Shown here: positions 53,024-61,271 of the stretch, in pieces
Position numbering within the stretch: the first letter of the stretch is position 1
How the letters are laid out: each line of letters begins with the position of its first letter
NCBI RefSeq assembly: GCF_001610875.1
Contig: NZ_CP011272.1
Coordinates: forward strand, 5,623,988 to 5,687,987
From: Pirellula sp. SH-Sr6A
GTDB taxonomy: Bacteria > Planctomycetota > Planctomycetia > Pirellulales > Pirellulaceae
DNA: 64,000 nucleotides
Direction of reading: 5' to 3'
Position numbers and translations under genes: made by a program
Notes under the pieces: generated by a model
What the model saw: the letters and a program-made list of their open reading frames with translations, nothing else
The model's database searches: none
Told to the model about the DNA's origin: nothing

Positions 53024-53632
53024 TTACTGCTTTCTCGCGGCTTCGATGGAATTCTTGAGCGTGTTGCCGTTGATGGCGCCACGCCAGATGTCGGCGATCT
53101 TTCCTTGTTTGTCGAGGACGATTGTGGTGGGATAGCTGAATCCCCCCGACTTGAACAATAGACTGACCTGCTGACGGGAAAATTCGGCTGGATCCCAATA
53201 AATCGGCATGTCTTCGATCTTTTCTCGATCCAAGTACTTTTTCGTGTAGAAAGCCAAGTCATCCTTGGTGTCAGGAGATCGATCCCCGCAGGCGATGCTC
53301 GCGAACTCCACATCGGCGGAGTCGATGTATTCTTTCTGCAGTTTTGCAAACTCCGGATACTCCATCAGGCAGGGCCCGCACCAAAAGCCCCAAAAGTGCA
53401 GCACGACAACTTTGCCTCGCAGCTCTGCGGGGTCGACTGCATTTTCGGGAAACAGGAGTGGCTGCAGATCGAGTTCCCCGATGGGCGTTCCACGCAACCG
53501 GGTTTCTTCTCTTCCGAGGTAGACAAGAGCCGTGATCCCAACGGTCATGAAAAGTGCTGCCAGCAGAAGTGGAAGGTAGGAAGGTTTTGCAAACTTCGAG
53601 GGGCTGGGAGCAGAGGAGGTGGAATCGCTCAT
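53024..53632 (-). CDS. TlpA/ResA-like membrane-anchored thioredoxin-fold protein
   Basis: 202 residues from the ATG at 53632, where an AAAGGG about 5 nt upstream fixes the start. A short Ser-rich N-terminus is followed by one membrane segment (about residues 19-38: LPLLLAALFMTVGITALVYL). The TlpA/AhpC-TSA fold follows: GKVVVLHFWGFWCGPCLMEY gives the redox-active CxxC, and SYPTTIVLDKQGKIADIWRG gives the cis-Pro loop and the strand after it. It probably reduces or isomerises disulfides outside the membrane, for example in cytochrome c maturation. It leads the tlpA-pdxA-speD run (4-nt gap, then a 4-nt overlap). Confidence 0.85.
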   Translation of the reverse strand: MSDSTSSAPSPSKFAKPSYLPLLLAALFMTVGITALVYLGREETRLRGTPIGELDLQPLLFPENAVDPAELRGKVVVLHFWGFWCGPCLMEYPEFAKLQKEYIDSADVEFASIACGDRSPDTKDDLAFYTKKYLDREKIEDMPIYWDPAEFSRQQVSLLFKSGGFSYPTTIVLDKQGKIADIWRGAINGNTLKNSIEAARKQ

Positions 53633-53861
53633 AGAAACCCTTTGCCTAGCATGATACGAGATTGGAAATGGCGAGGCCCGTCGAAAGCGGGGACCATCTA
53701 TTCTTCGAGATTTGGCCATCCAGAAAACCCCAAACTTTGTTCAAAATCGGCGGCGGGGTTGCCACTGAAGTGAAATTTCTTGTAAGAATGGGAGTGCCTC
53801 GTAATCCTCTCTCTAGGCACAGAAAATCAATGGCTGACGCTCGGAAACCAGAGTTAGGTGT

Positions 53862-55367
53862 ATGCACGTGCAGAGAATGTCGATGGACGGTATCGAGTAT
53901 CGAGTAGATTCCTCGAATCATGACCCTTTGGGTATCGCGTCTTATCAAACCAGCGGATTTTTCGATGAGATGTTCAACGAGCGCGGAGAGGCTCGGGCTG
54001 CTGCAAAGTTTCTTGTAAATAAGCTGGCTGGATTGGCATCGGGGGAGTTGCAACTTCGCCAGAAGGCTGCCGATCATGAGCTGCTCAACATGGGCATCAC
54101 GTTCAATGTTTATGGGCATGCCGCAGGAACCGAAAAGGTCTGGCCCTTTGACTTGATTCCGCGGATTATCGAGGAACAGGAGTGGCAGTCGATCGAATTG
54201 GGCCTGAAGCAGCGTATCCGTGCATTGAACATGTTCATCGATGACATGTACCACGAGCAACGGATCGTGAAGGACGGCGTCTTCCCTGAATACATGGTGC
54301 AATCTAGCAAGGGATACCTACACCAAATCCAAGGGATGAATCCGCCGAAAGGGATTTGGTGTCACATCACCGGCACCGATTTGGTTCGTGGAGCCGATGG
54401 TCAAGTCTATGTGTTGGAAGATAACCTGCGATGCCCATCCGGAGTCTCCTATGTGATCGAGAATCGGGAGGTGATGAAGCGGACATTTCCTCAATTGTTT
54501 GACGGTCAGTCGATATTGCCCGTCGAGACGTATCCCGAGCACTTGCTCAAAATGTTGCAATATGTTGCCCCCGAGGGAGTCAGAGATCCGACGGTGGTGG
54601 TGTTAACGCCAGGTATCTACAACTCCGCATACTTCGAACACTGCTTCCTCGCCCAACAAATGGGAGCGGAACTGGTGCAAGGGAGCGATTTGTTAGTCCA
54701 TGATGGCTTCGTACATATGAAGACGACCAAGGGCTTAAAACGGGTCGATGTCATCTACCGACGCATCGACGACGCGTTCCTCGATCCGGATTGTCTTCGA
54801 GCCGACTCGACTTTGGGCGTGCGAGGGTTGATGGATGTCTACCGAAAGGGGCGTGTGGCGCTGGTCAATGCTCCCGGGACAGGGGTGGCAGATGATAAGG
54901 CCGTTTACGCATATGTACCGAAGATGGTCCGATACTACTTAGGGGAAGAGATGAGTCTCCCCAACGTGCCGACGTATCTGTGCGCGGAGGAAGAAGAGCG
55001 TCAGTACGTGTTGGATAACATCGCGGATTTGGTCATCAAACCCGCGAACGAATCAGGAGGCTACGGGATCATGCTCGGGCCGAAGGCAACGAAGGAGCAA
55101 CACGATCAATATCGCGAACTGATTCTCGCGAATCCTCGCAATTACGTAGCGCAACCCATGTTGGCGCTATCGACCGTGCCAACGCTATGCGGCGATCGAT
55201 TGGATGGTCGCCACGTGGATCTTCGCCCCTACATTCTGTACGGCGAAGAGATTTACATTGTGCCCGGTGGGTTAACACGCGTCGCGCTGGTGAAAGGCTC
55301 GCTCGTGGTCAACTCCTCGCAAGGGGGCGGCAGCAAAGATACTTGGGTTTTGAGATCGAAAGGCTAA
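53862..55367 (+). CDS. Circularly permuted ATP-grasp type 2 protein (DUF404/DUF407)
   Basis: 501 residues. The frame opens at ATG 53862, with further ATGs at 53877 and 53883. Family landmarks: [96 protein letters not shown] (nucleotide-binding loop); and a C-terminal [17 protein letters not shown]. Proteins of this type form peptide-like bonds on unknown substrates. They nearly always occur with an alpha-E protein, here the next gene 9 nt downstream. The transglutaminase and proteasome-like hydrolase that often complete this system are absent from the window. Reaction and substrate are unknown. Confidence 0.92.
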   Translation: MHVQRMSMDGIEYRVDSSNHDPLGIASYQTSGFFDEMFNERGEARAAAKFLVNKLAGLASGELQLRQKAADHELLNMGITFNVYGHAAGTEKVWPFDLIPRIIEEQEWQSIELGLKQRIRALNMFIDDMYHEQRIVKDGVFPEYMVQSSKGYLHQIQGMNPPKGIWCHITGTDLVRGADGQVYVLEDNLRCPSGVSYVIENREVMKRTFPQLFDGQSILPVETYPEHLLKMLQYVAPEGVRDPTVVVLTPGIYNSAYFEHCFLAQQMGAELVQGSDLLVHDGFVHMKTTKGLKRVDVIYRRIDDAFLDPDCLRADSTLGVRGLMDVYRKGRVALVNAPGTGVADDKAVYAYVPKMVRYYLGEEMSLPNVPTYLCAEEEERQYVLDNIADLVIKPANESGGYGIMLGPKATKEQHDQYRELILANPRNYVAQPMLALSTVPTLCGDRLDGRHVDLRPYILYGEEIYIVPGGLTRVALVKGSLVVNSSQGGGSKDTWVLRSKG

Positions 55368-55376
55368 GGGATTGAG

Positions 55377-56339
55377 ATGCTATCACGAGTTGCCGATTCG
55401 ATATTTTGGATGAGCCGCTACACCGAGCGCGCAGAAAACGTAGCACGCTTCATTGACGTGACCCTCAACTTGACGATCGACATGGGGTTCGATCGTCAAT
55501 TGCAATGGGAACCGTTGATTTACACGACCGGAGACCACGAGCTCTTTTTCGAGCGGTACCCGGTTGCTAATCAAGAGAACGTTATTCGCTTTCTCACTTT
55601 CGATGATGAGAACCCGAATTCGATCATGTCTTGCCTGCAGCAGGCTCGTGAGAATGCCCGCACCACGCGCGAGATGATCAGCAGCCAGATGTGGGAGGAG
55701 TTGAATAAATTCTATTTATTGGTTCGGGATGCTCGCAATGATTCGCGGGCCATCGCGTCCCCTTTTGAATTCTTCGGACGCATCAAGCAAGCAGGCTATT
55801 TGTTGGAAGGGGTCACGTACGGGACGATGTCGCACGGCGAGGCATGGAACTTTGGACGCCTGGGGACCTTGATCGAACGCGCAGACAAAACGTCCAGAAT
55901 TCTGGATGTCAAGTTCTACTTGCTCCTACCCGGTGTGGAATTGGTAGGGACTCCCTTGGATATCAGCCAATGGGGGACGTTGCTCAAAAGTGCCAGCGCG
56001 TTGGAGATGTATCGAAAAAGATTCGGACGGCTCTCACCTAAGAATGTGGTTCAGTTCTTGTTGTTGGACCGCAACTTCCCGCGGGCGGTACGCTTTTGCA
56101 TCATTCGCGCCGAGCAATCGCTTCTCAACATAACGGGAGGTACTCCTGGCAACTTCAATAATCGTCCCGAACAATTGCTTGGGCGTCTGCGGAGCGAATT
56201 GGATTACATGCACATCGACGATATCATGAGCGTTGGACTGCATGAATCGATCGACGATTTGCAACTTCAGCTCAATACGGTTGGAGAGGCAATTTCGGAG
56301 ACCTTTTTTGCATTGACTCCGCAGCTTGCTGCGGGTTGA
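55377..56339 (+). CDS. Alpha-E domain protein (DUF403)
   Basis: 320 residues, all-helical, opening with the family hallmark MLSRVADSIFWMSRYTERAENVARFIDV. A second signature, EAWNFGRLGTLIERADKTSR (about residues 156-175), and the C-terminal NTVGEAISETFFAL are also typical. It is the constant partner of the circularly permuted ATP-grasp proteins, whose gene ends 9 nt upstream. It is thought to bind or present the substrate or product of that predicted peptide-ligase. The SDR gene begins right after it. No catalytic motif is known. Confidence 0.92.
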   Translation: MLSRVADSIFWMSRYTERAENVARFIDVTLNLTIDMGFDRQLQWEPLIYTTGDHELFFERYPVANQENVIRFLTFDDENPNSIMSCLQQARENARTTREMISSQMWEELNKFYLLVRDARNDSRAIASPFEFFGRIKQAGYLLEGVTYGTMSHGEAWNFGRLGTLIERADKTSRILDVKFYLLLPGVELVGTPLDISQWGTLLKSASALEMYRKRFGRLSPKNVVQFLLLDRNFPRAVRFCIIRAEQSLLNITGGTPGNFNNRPEQLLGRLRSELDYMHIDDIMSVGLHESIDDLQLQLNTVGEAISETFFALTPQLAAG

Positions 56340-56365
56340 TGTCTTTTGCTTCGATAAGGATGGAA

Positions 56366-57154
56366 ATGGATTTAAGGGGACGAACAGCGCTGATCACCGG
56401 TGGATCGCAGGGGGTTGGAGCTGCAATGGCTAAGAGGATAGCGAAGGCGGGAGGAAACGTCGTCATTCATGGCAAGTCCGAGGATGGATTTGCGAACGAG
56501 ACGGTGGACACATGCAGGGCCATGGGAGTCGAGGCGACCTTGATTTGTTCTGATCTCACGCTTCCCATACAAGACACGTTGCGGGTCCTCTCCCCGGAGT
56601 CTCACCCAGCATTGTCGCAGGTTTCTCTTCTCGTCAATAACGCAGGTGTGTTCCTCGATTCCTCCTTCTTGGAAATGGACGAGACGACTTGGTGCAAAAC
56701 GTTTCGGATCAACGTCGAAGTCGGGTATTTCCTCACACAAGCCTTCGCCAAACGCTGGATCACAGACGGCACCGCCGGCCGCGTCTTGTTCACGGGATCC
56801 ATTAACGGACTGTTAGCGGAGCCTGAGCATACGGCCTACGATGCCTCGAAAGCTGCGGTAGGTGGAATGGTTCGATCGCTTTGCGTCGCGCTCGCTCCAC
56901 ACCGAATCCGAGTGAACTCCATCGCGCCAGGATTGGTGCGAACGCCCCTGACCAATCAAATCCTCGACGCACGACCCGACGTGTTGCGATGGATGGAATT
57001 GCATACACCGAATGGTCAAGTTCCCGATGCAGAAGTTTGCGGTGGTCTCGCTGTCTTTCTCTTAAGCGATGAGGCAGAGCACATCCATGGTCAAACCATT
57101 TTCATTGATGGAGGGATGAGCATTTGGCAACAACCCGATCTCCCAATCGCGTGA
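56366..57154 (+). CDS. Short-chain dehydrogenase/reductase (SDR)
   Basis: About 262 residues. The ATG at 56366 is chosen because AAGGA (56356-56360) lies 5 nt before it; earlier in-frame ATGs at 56339 and 56360 have no such site. Classical SDR features are seen: TALITGGSQGVGAAMA (TGxxxGxG cofactor loop), LLVNNAGV, the catalytic Ser in RVLFTGSING, the Tyr-Lys pair in YDASK, and VNSIAPGLVRTPL. The C-terminus ends with GQTIFIDGGMSIWQ. It reduces or oxidises an unknown carbonyl or alcohol with NAD(P). It follows the alpha-E gene by 26 nt, so it belongs to the same plus-strand unit. The order ATP-grasp, alpha-E, SDR may not be functional. Confidence 0.9.
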   Translation: MDLRGRTALITGGSQGVGAAMAKRIAKAGGNVVIHGKSEDGFANETVDTCRAMGVEATLICSDLTLPIQDTLRVLSPESHPALSQVSLLVNNAGVFLDSSFLEMDETTWCKTFRINVEVGYFLTQAFAKRWITDGTAGRVLFTGSINGLLAEPEHTAYDASKAAVGGMVRSLCVALAPHRIRVNSIAPGLVRTPLTNQILDARPDVLRWMELHTPNGQVPDAEVCGGLAVFLLSDEAEHIHGQTIFIDGGMSIWQQPDLPIA

Positions 57155-57182
57155 CGCGCACACTGTCGCGAGGAGTGTAGCC

Positions 57183-58361
57183 ATGGAGGGTAATTTGGGA
57201 TCGATTCGGGTTTCATTCACCAGCGATATTTTCGAATACCAAGCCAAGGGAGGGATAGGGCGTTACTTTTCGGAATTGTTCGCACAGCTCCAGCAACGTT
57301 CCGACTGCGATGCGACTGTCGACGCTTGGGTGCACTGCTGCACCTACCTGCGAGATAAAGCGAACCTGCGAGATAAAACCAGCCTGTTGCACCCACGAAT
57401 TGCTCCTTACTACCTCCCAAAGTTTCGCGGAGCGGGAAATGTTTTGCGTTTCCTGAACCGAGTCAGCCGCCCACTGCGCAATCAGCGGGTGGATATACGG
57501 CACTGGACGTACTACCCCAAAGTTGACGTAGATTGGTCGGTTCCCAATGTCGTTACCTTCTACGACATGATCCATGAAAAGATTGCGAACAAGCAAAAGC
57601 TGTTACCAATCAAAAAAGTCTGCGCGGAGAATGCGAGTCATCTAATCGCGATTTCCGAGTGTACGAAACGCGACATGGTGGAGTGGCTTCAAGTCTCCCC
57701 AAATCGCATCACCGTGGTCCCACTCGCCTCCGATTTGCACTGCCGTTTCACCCAGGAAGCCATCTCAAAGCGATGGGAGTTGTTGACGAAAACGACCCCG
57801 ATTGCGCGTGGTCGATTCATCCTATGGGTCGGTGCACGGCATGGTTACAAAAATTTTCAGGGACTCATTCACGCGTTGAATCAGTCTCGCTACAAGAAGG
57901 AAATCGAAGGGATCGTCTGTGTCGGGGGAGAGCCCTTTACCCCAGCGGAACGCGCGGGATATGGTAACGAACTGGGAGCGGAATTCCCCATCCACTCCCT
58001 CAACGCGGACGATCTTTCGCTGGCAGCGCTTTATTCCCATGCGTTTTGTTTTGTCTGCCTGTCGCTGTACGAAGGATTTGGTATTCCCCCGCTCGAAGCG
58101 ATGGGGTTGGGCTGCCCTGTGATCTCATCGAATCGTAGCTCACTCCCAGAAGTCGTGGGGGAGGCTGGGTTTCTCGTCGATCCAGAACGTCCAGAGGAAG
58201 TTAGTCACGCGATCGACTCCCTCTGGGAATTCGAGTCCCTGCGATCGGAATTTGTGCGTTTGGGGGAGCAGCGAGCGGGAGAATTCTCCTGGAAACGTTG
58301 TGCCGAGGAGACTTGGCAAGTCTACCGCCATATTGTGGACGATGAACGTGCTGGGCTGTGA
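57183..58361 (+). CDS. Glycosyltransferase family 4 protein
   Basis: 392 residues from ATG 57183, with GAGGAG (57170-57175) 7 nt upstream. The N-terminal acceptor part begins [20 protein letters not shown]. The donor domain is very canonical: [20 protein letters not shown], then [20 protein letters not shown]. This supplies the E-x7-E pair (EGFGIPPLE) and the conserved S-SLPEV motif of WbaZ/mannosyltransferase-like enzymes. An 18-bp tandem microduplication (57346-57377) gives [12 protein letters not shown] near residue 57. It lies between the SDR gene (28 nt gap) and a metal-transport permease gene (37 nt gap). Substrates unknown. Confidence 0.9.
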   Translation: MEGNLGSIRVSFTSDIFEYQAKGGIGRYFSELFAQLQQRSDCDATVDAWVHCCTYLRDKANLRDKTSLLHPRIAPYYLPKFRGAGNVLRFLNRVSRPLRNQRVDIRHWTYYPKVDVDWSVPNVVTFYDMIHEKIANKQKLLPIKKVCAENASHLIAISECTKRDMVEWLQVSPNRITVVPLASDLHCRFTQEAISKRWELLTKTTPIARGRFILWVGARHGYKNFQGLIHALNQSRYKKEIEGIVCVGGEPFTPAERAGYGNELGAEFPIHSLNADDLSLAALYSHAFCFVCLSLYEGFGIPPLEAMGLGCPVISSNRSSLPEVVGEAGFLVDPERPEEVSHAIDSLWEFESLRSEFVRLGEQRAGEFSWKRCAEETWQVYRHIVDDERAGL

Positions 58362-58398
58362 TGGACCGATCCTACCGGTCGCGCGTATACTGGGCGTC

Positions 58399-59706
58399 AT
58401 GTTCGACTTCAATACCCGTCTTGTTACGATCAGCGCTGGGACGCTCGGCTGTCTAGCCGGCGCCGTCGGCGTTTACCTGCTATTGCGGCGCAAGTCCCTG
58501 ATCGGCGACACCATCTGTCACGCTGCTTTGCCTGGCATCGCGTTGTCGTTTCTCCTCCAAGTTCTCGCGGGAGGGGATGGGAAAAGTCTACTCTTCTTAT
58601 TATTGGGAGCCGCGATTTCCGGAGGGATGGGGTCGCTGAGTGTCTTGGTGTTGGGGCGGTATACCAAACTCAAACCCGATGCAATTCTCGGCATCGTTTT
58701 AAGCGTCTTCTTTGGATTCGGCATGGTGCTTTTCAGTGTTGTGCAGCAGCTGCCAGACGGTAACGCCGCGGGCCTTGAGAATTTCATTCTCGGGAAGACC
58801 GCCTCCATCGTGACACTCGACTTTCACATGATTTGGATCGCGACAACCTTAGTGCTTGGCATGTTGGTTTTGTTTCGAAAAGAATTGCAACTCCTCTGCT
58901 TCGACAGTGCTTTCGCCGCCGCAAACGGGTGGCCTGTGTCCTGGCTTGACCTTCTTTTGATGACTTCGGTGCTCCTGGTTGTCATTGTCGGAGCGAATGT
59001 TGTAGGGGTCATTCTCGTTGTGGCTTTGATGGTGATTCCGCCGGTCTGCGCTCGCTTTTGGACCGAGCAGCTGGGGCGTACGGTTTGGTTGAGTGCGGCG
59101 ATTGGTGGCATGGCAGGTGTGATGGGGTCACTGGGGAGCCTCTGGTTGGAGCGATTGCCGACAGGTCCGTCGATTGTCCTTGCCGCGACATTTTTTTTCC
59201 TACTCAGCTTTCTGTTTGGTACACAGAAAGGCATTCTGTGGAAGGCTTGGTCGCATTACTTGGCTCAACATCGAGCGGATACGGAGCACCTGCTTCGCGC
59301 TGTTTTCGAAGTGCTTGAATCCAGAGGTGTTGCGCCGCAGCCGCACGGTCAGATTCGGTCCGAAGGAGTCTCACCCAGTGCACTTATCCAGATGGGTTCT
59401 TGGGGAGGCAGCCGATTGCGACGCACGATCGATATCTTGTGCCGAAAGGGGCTGGGAAATCGGAACAGCCAAGGGGACATTGTCTTGACCGCTCGCGGCA
59501 TCCAAGAATCGACGAAAGCCGTGCGGCGGCATCGGTTGCTAGAGATCTACTTTTCCAACTTAGCCGATCTCTCCCCGACCGCGCTGGATCGGGGAGCCGA
59601 TATGCTCGAGCACGCTCTCGACGACGATATGCTGGCCCGTCTAGAAGCGGAATTCTTGCCAATGGAAAACGCCAATCGCATACCGGCTAGCGTCCACCCG
59701 ATCTAA
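58399..59706 (+). CDS. Metal ABC transporter permease fused to a DtxR-type metalloregulator domain
   Basis: About 435 residues; ATG 58399 starts just before the first membrane helix. Residues 5-285 form a ZnuB/MntB/YtgC-type permease with eight or so helices. Landmarks are LAGAVGVYLLLRRKSLIGDT and ICHAALPGIALSF, and VIVGANVVGVILVVALMVIP with PPVCARFW. Residues about 300-425 match an iron/manganese-dependent repressor: a winged-helix recognition segment (GGSRLRRTIDILCRKGLGNR), VLTARGIQESTKAVRRHRLLE and GADMLEHALDDDML. The metal-site HxxxE (HRLLE) and EH (LEHAL) pairs survive; the position of the usual Cys/Glu before EH is Asp. Chlamydial YtgCR is a known permease-repressor fusion of this kind. 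No matching ATPase or binding-protein gene is adjacent. Confidence 0.85.
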   Translation: MFDFNTRLVTISAGTLGCLAGAVGVYLLLRRKSLIGDTICHAALPGIALSFLLQVLAGGDGKSLLFLLLGAAISGGMGSLSVLVLGRYTKLKPDAILGIVLSVFFGFGMVLFSVVQQLPDGNAAGLENFILGKTASIVTLDFHMIWIATTLVLGMLVLFRKELQLLCFDSAFAAANGWPVSWLDLLLMTSVLLVVIVGANVVGVILVVALMVIPPVCARFWTEQLGRTVWLSAAIGGMAGVMGSLGSLWLERLPTGPSIVLAATFFFLLSFLFGTQKGILWKAWSHYLAQHRADTEHLLRAVFEVLESRGVAPQPHGQIRSEGVSPSALIQMGSWGGSRLRRTIDILCRKGLGNRNSQGDIVLTARGIQESTKAVRRHRLLEIYFSNLADLSPTALDRGADMLEHALDDDMLARLEAEFLPMENANRIPASVHPI

Positions 59707-60312
59707 CTAGTTCAGCAGTCCCACCACGCGAGACGCAGGAAGTCCCGTAATGCTTTCGAGGACATTGTTGCCGATCGTTCGAACGGCCCGGTGCCACATC
59801 GTCGATTCATCGTCGAAGACTAGCTCAGGGACCGCAGGGAGAACATGCCAAGCTCCGTCGACGATTTGTTGTTCCAACTCAAGGGGGCCCCAGTGCGCGT
59901 GACCGATATAAAGGCGAAATGGGTTTTGGCTCGCGGTGAACAGTTGCTTCAAGTGATCGGCTTGCGCGGCCAAATACACTCCGAATTCGTTCCCCCCTTC
60001 GGCCAGCGTTTTGTCTTGATGAAGGGCAACAATCGGACCGCTCTGCGGACCTCCGAAATTGATGTGCGGAGCGGCGATTGCCATTTCATGGTTCGCACCC
60101 TCCATAATGAAATTCCAGACAGGACTGATGTCCATCTCCAGACGCTTATTCAGGACAATCCCGATAGCCTGTTGAGCAGAATGTTCGACCACAATACAAA
60201 CCGACCTGCCAAACATTGCATCGGTCCAATTTGGCGCAGCGACAAGTACGGTTCCGGCTAACGAGATGCGGGAGACCTCAGGGCCAGCGGATTGTTCTTT
60301 CCAACGACTCAT
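59707..60312 (-). CDS. YqgE/AlgH family protein (UPF0301)
   Basis: 201 residues from ATG 60312, with AGGGGGA about 6 nt upstream. Family motifs: LAGTVLVAAPNWTDAMFGRS, VCIVVEHSAQQAIGIVLNKR, then FGGPQSGPIVALH (the GGPV-like motif), then LYIGHAHWGPLELEQQI and an end similar to 'W..lpa' with VFDDES. The function is unresolved. AlgH-like proteins have been linked to exopolysaccharide and alginate regulation, but no direct molecular role is known. The gene is convergent with the permease-repressor gene (ends 1 nt apart) and divergent from pdxH, with 268 nt between their starts. Confidence 0.9.
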   Translation of the reverse strand: MSRWKEQSAGPEVSRISLAGTVLVAAPNWTDAMFGRSVCIVVEHSAQQAIGIVLNKRLEMDISPVWNFIMEGANHEMAIAAPHINFGGPQSGPIVALHQDKTLAEGGNEFGVYLAAQADHLKQLFTASQNPFRLYIGHAHWGPLELEQQIVDGAWHVLPAVPELVFDDESTMWHRAVRTIGNNVLESITGLPASRVVGLLN

Positions 60313-60580
60313 AGTGAATCCCCCTTCTCTTCAGCCCCCGAGATGGTCGGTATGGTTTCGGCAAATTTTCAAGCTGGCAACTGTTGCGATTGTCAGAATG
60401 ACAACCGAAAGCCAACTAGGGTTCTCAAATGAAGCAAAAAATGTGCCAATCCGGTGAATGGCAAAAGGTGGTCTCGGTTGAGGAAACAACGAAGGTCGTT
60501 AAGCTTTACTATCGGGAGAGCCCCATGACGCAACCTCGATCCTCAGTACTCAAGTTCGAAGAGTGAGATAAGGAATTGGA

Positions 60581-61228
60581 ATGAACTTGCAAGATCTTCG
60601 ACGAAACTACACATTCGGCTCGCTTCGACGCGAAGAGTTGCCAGATTGCCCGCTCACCTTGTTCCAACATTGGTGGGTAGAGTTGCAATCTGCGGAGTTG
60701 CCTGAGTGGTTTGAATCCAATGCCATGACCCTGTCGACGCGCGCCGTGGACGGGGGGGTTGCTTCCCGAACTGTATTGCTAAAAGGGATTGATGAGGGGT
60801 TTTGCTTCTTTACCAACTACGAATCGGAGAAAGGCCAACAACTGGCAGAGAATCCAAACGCTTCACTCCATTTCTTCTGGCCCTGTTTCGAGCGGCAAGT
60901 CAGGGTTCGTGGCACCGTGTCGAAGACATCGGTGGAGATGTCGGACCAATACTTTGCAGCGCGACCTCGATCGAGCCAATTAGGGGCGATCGCATCGCCG
61001 CAATCCAAAATTCTCCCTCCTTCTCAGGATCTCCAAGAGCATGTGGATCAATTGGAACGAGAATATGAAGGACGCCCGATTCCTCGTCCGGCCCATTGGG
61101 GTGGTTATCGGCTCATTCCTCGAGAAATAGAGTTTTGGCAGGGCCGACCCTCGCGATTGCACGATCGCTTCCGATATCAGCGCTTCGAAGGAAACGGCCC
61201 TTGGACCATCGAGCGCCTCGCCCCCTAA
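60581..61228 (+). CDS. pdxH: Pyridoxamine 5'-phosphate oxidase
   Basis: 215 residues with AAGGA shortly before ATG 60581. Signatures of PdxH: ASRTVLLKGIDEGFCFFTNY (FMN-phosphate binding), RQVRVRGTVSKTS, AARPRSSQLGAIASPQS (substrate loop), PAHWGGYRLIPREIEFWQG and LHDRFRY. It oxidises pyridoxamine or pyridoxine phosphate to pyridoxal phosphate using FMN and oxygen. It complements PdxA elsewhere in the window; both belong to the DXP-dependent B6 pathway. The gene stands alone between the divergent YqgE gene and a convergent FAD oxidoreductase. Family-normal length. Confidence 0.95.
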   Translation: MNLQDLRRNYTFGSLRREELPDCPLTLFQHWWVELQSAELPEWFESNAMTLSTRAVDGGVASRTVLLKGIDEGFCFFTNYESEKGQQLAENPNASLHFFWPCFERQVRVRGTVSKTSVEMSDQYFAARPRSSQLGAIASPQSKILPPSQDLQEHVDQLEREYEGRPIPRPAHWGGYRLIPREIEFWQGRPSRLHDRFRYQRFEGNGPWTIERLAP

Positions 61229-61271
61229 ACGCTGGCGAACTCAGGGGCTGGAATCGAGCTGATAAAACGGC

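Noticed and set aside
53020-53349. Long N-terminal extension of pdxA reaching into the tlpA-like gene
   Set aside because: This sequence is out of frame with the TlpA thioredoxin motifs, which are the real coding sequence there; PdxA homologues begin at VVAITLGDPTG.
60313-60580. Short plus-strand frame (60266-60457) between the YqgE and pdxH genes
   Set aside because: No recognisable motif and it overlaps the yqgE start antisense; the region is more likely a divergent promoter space.
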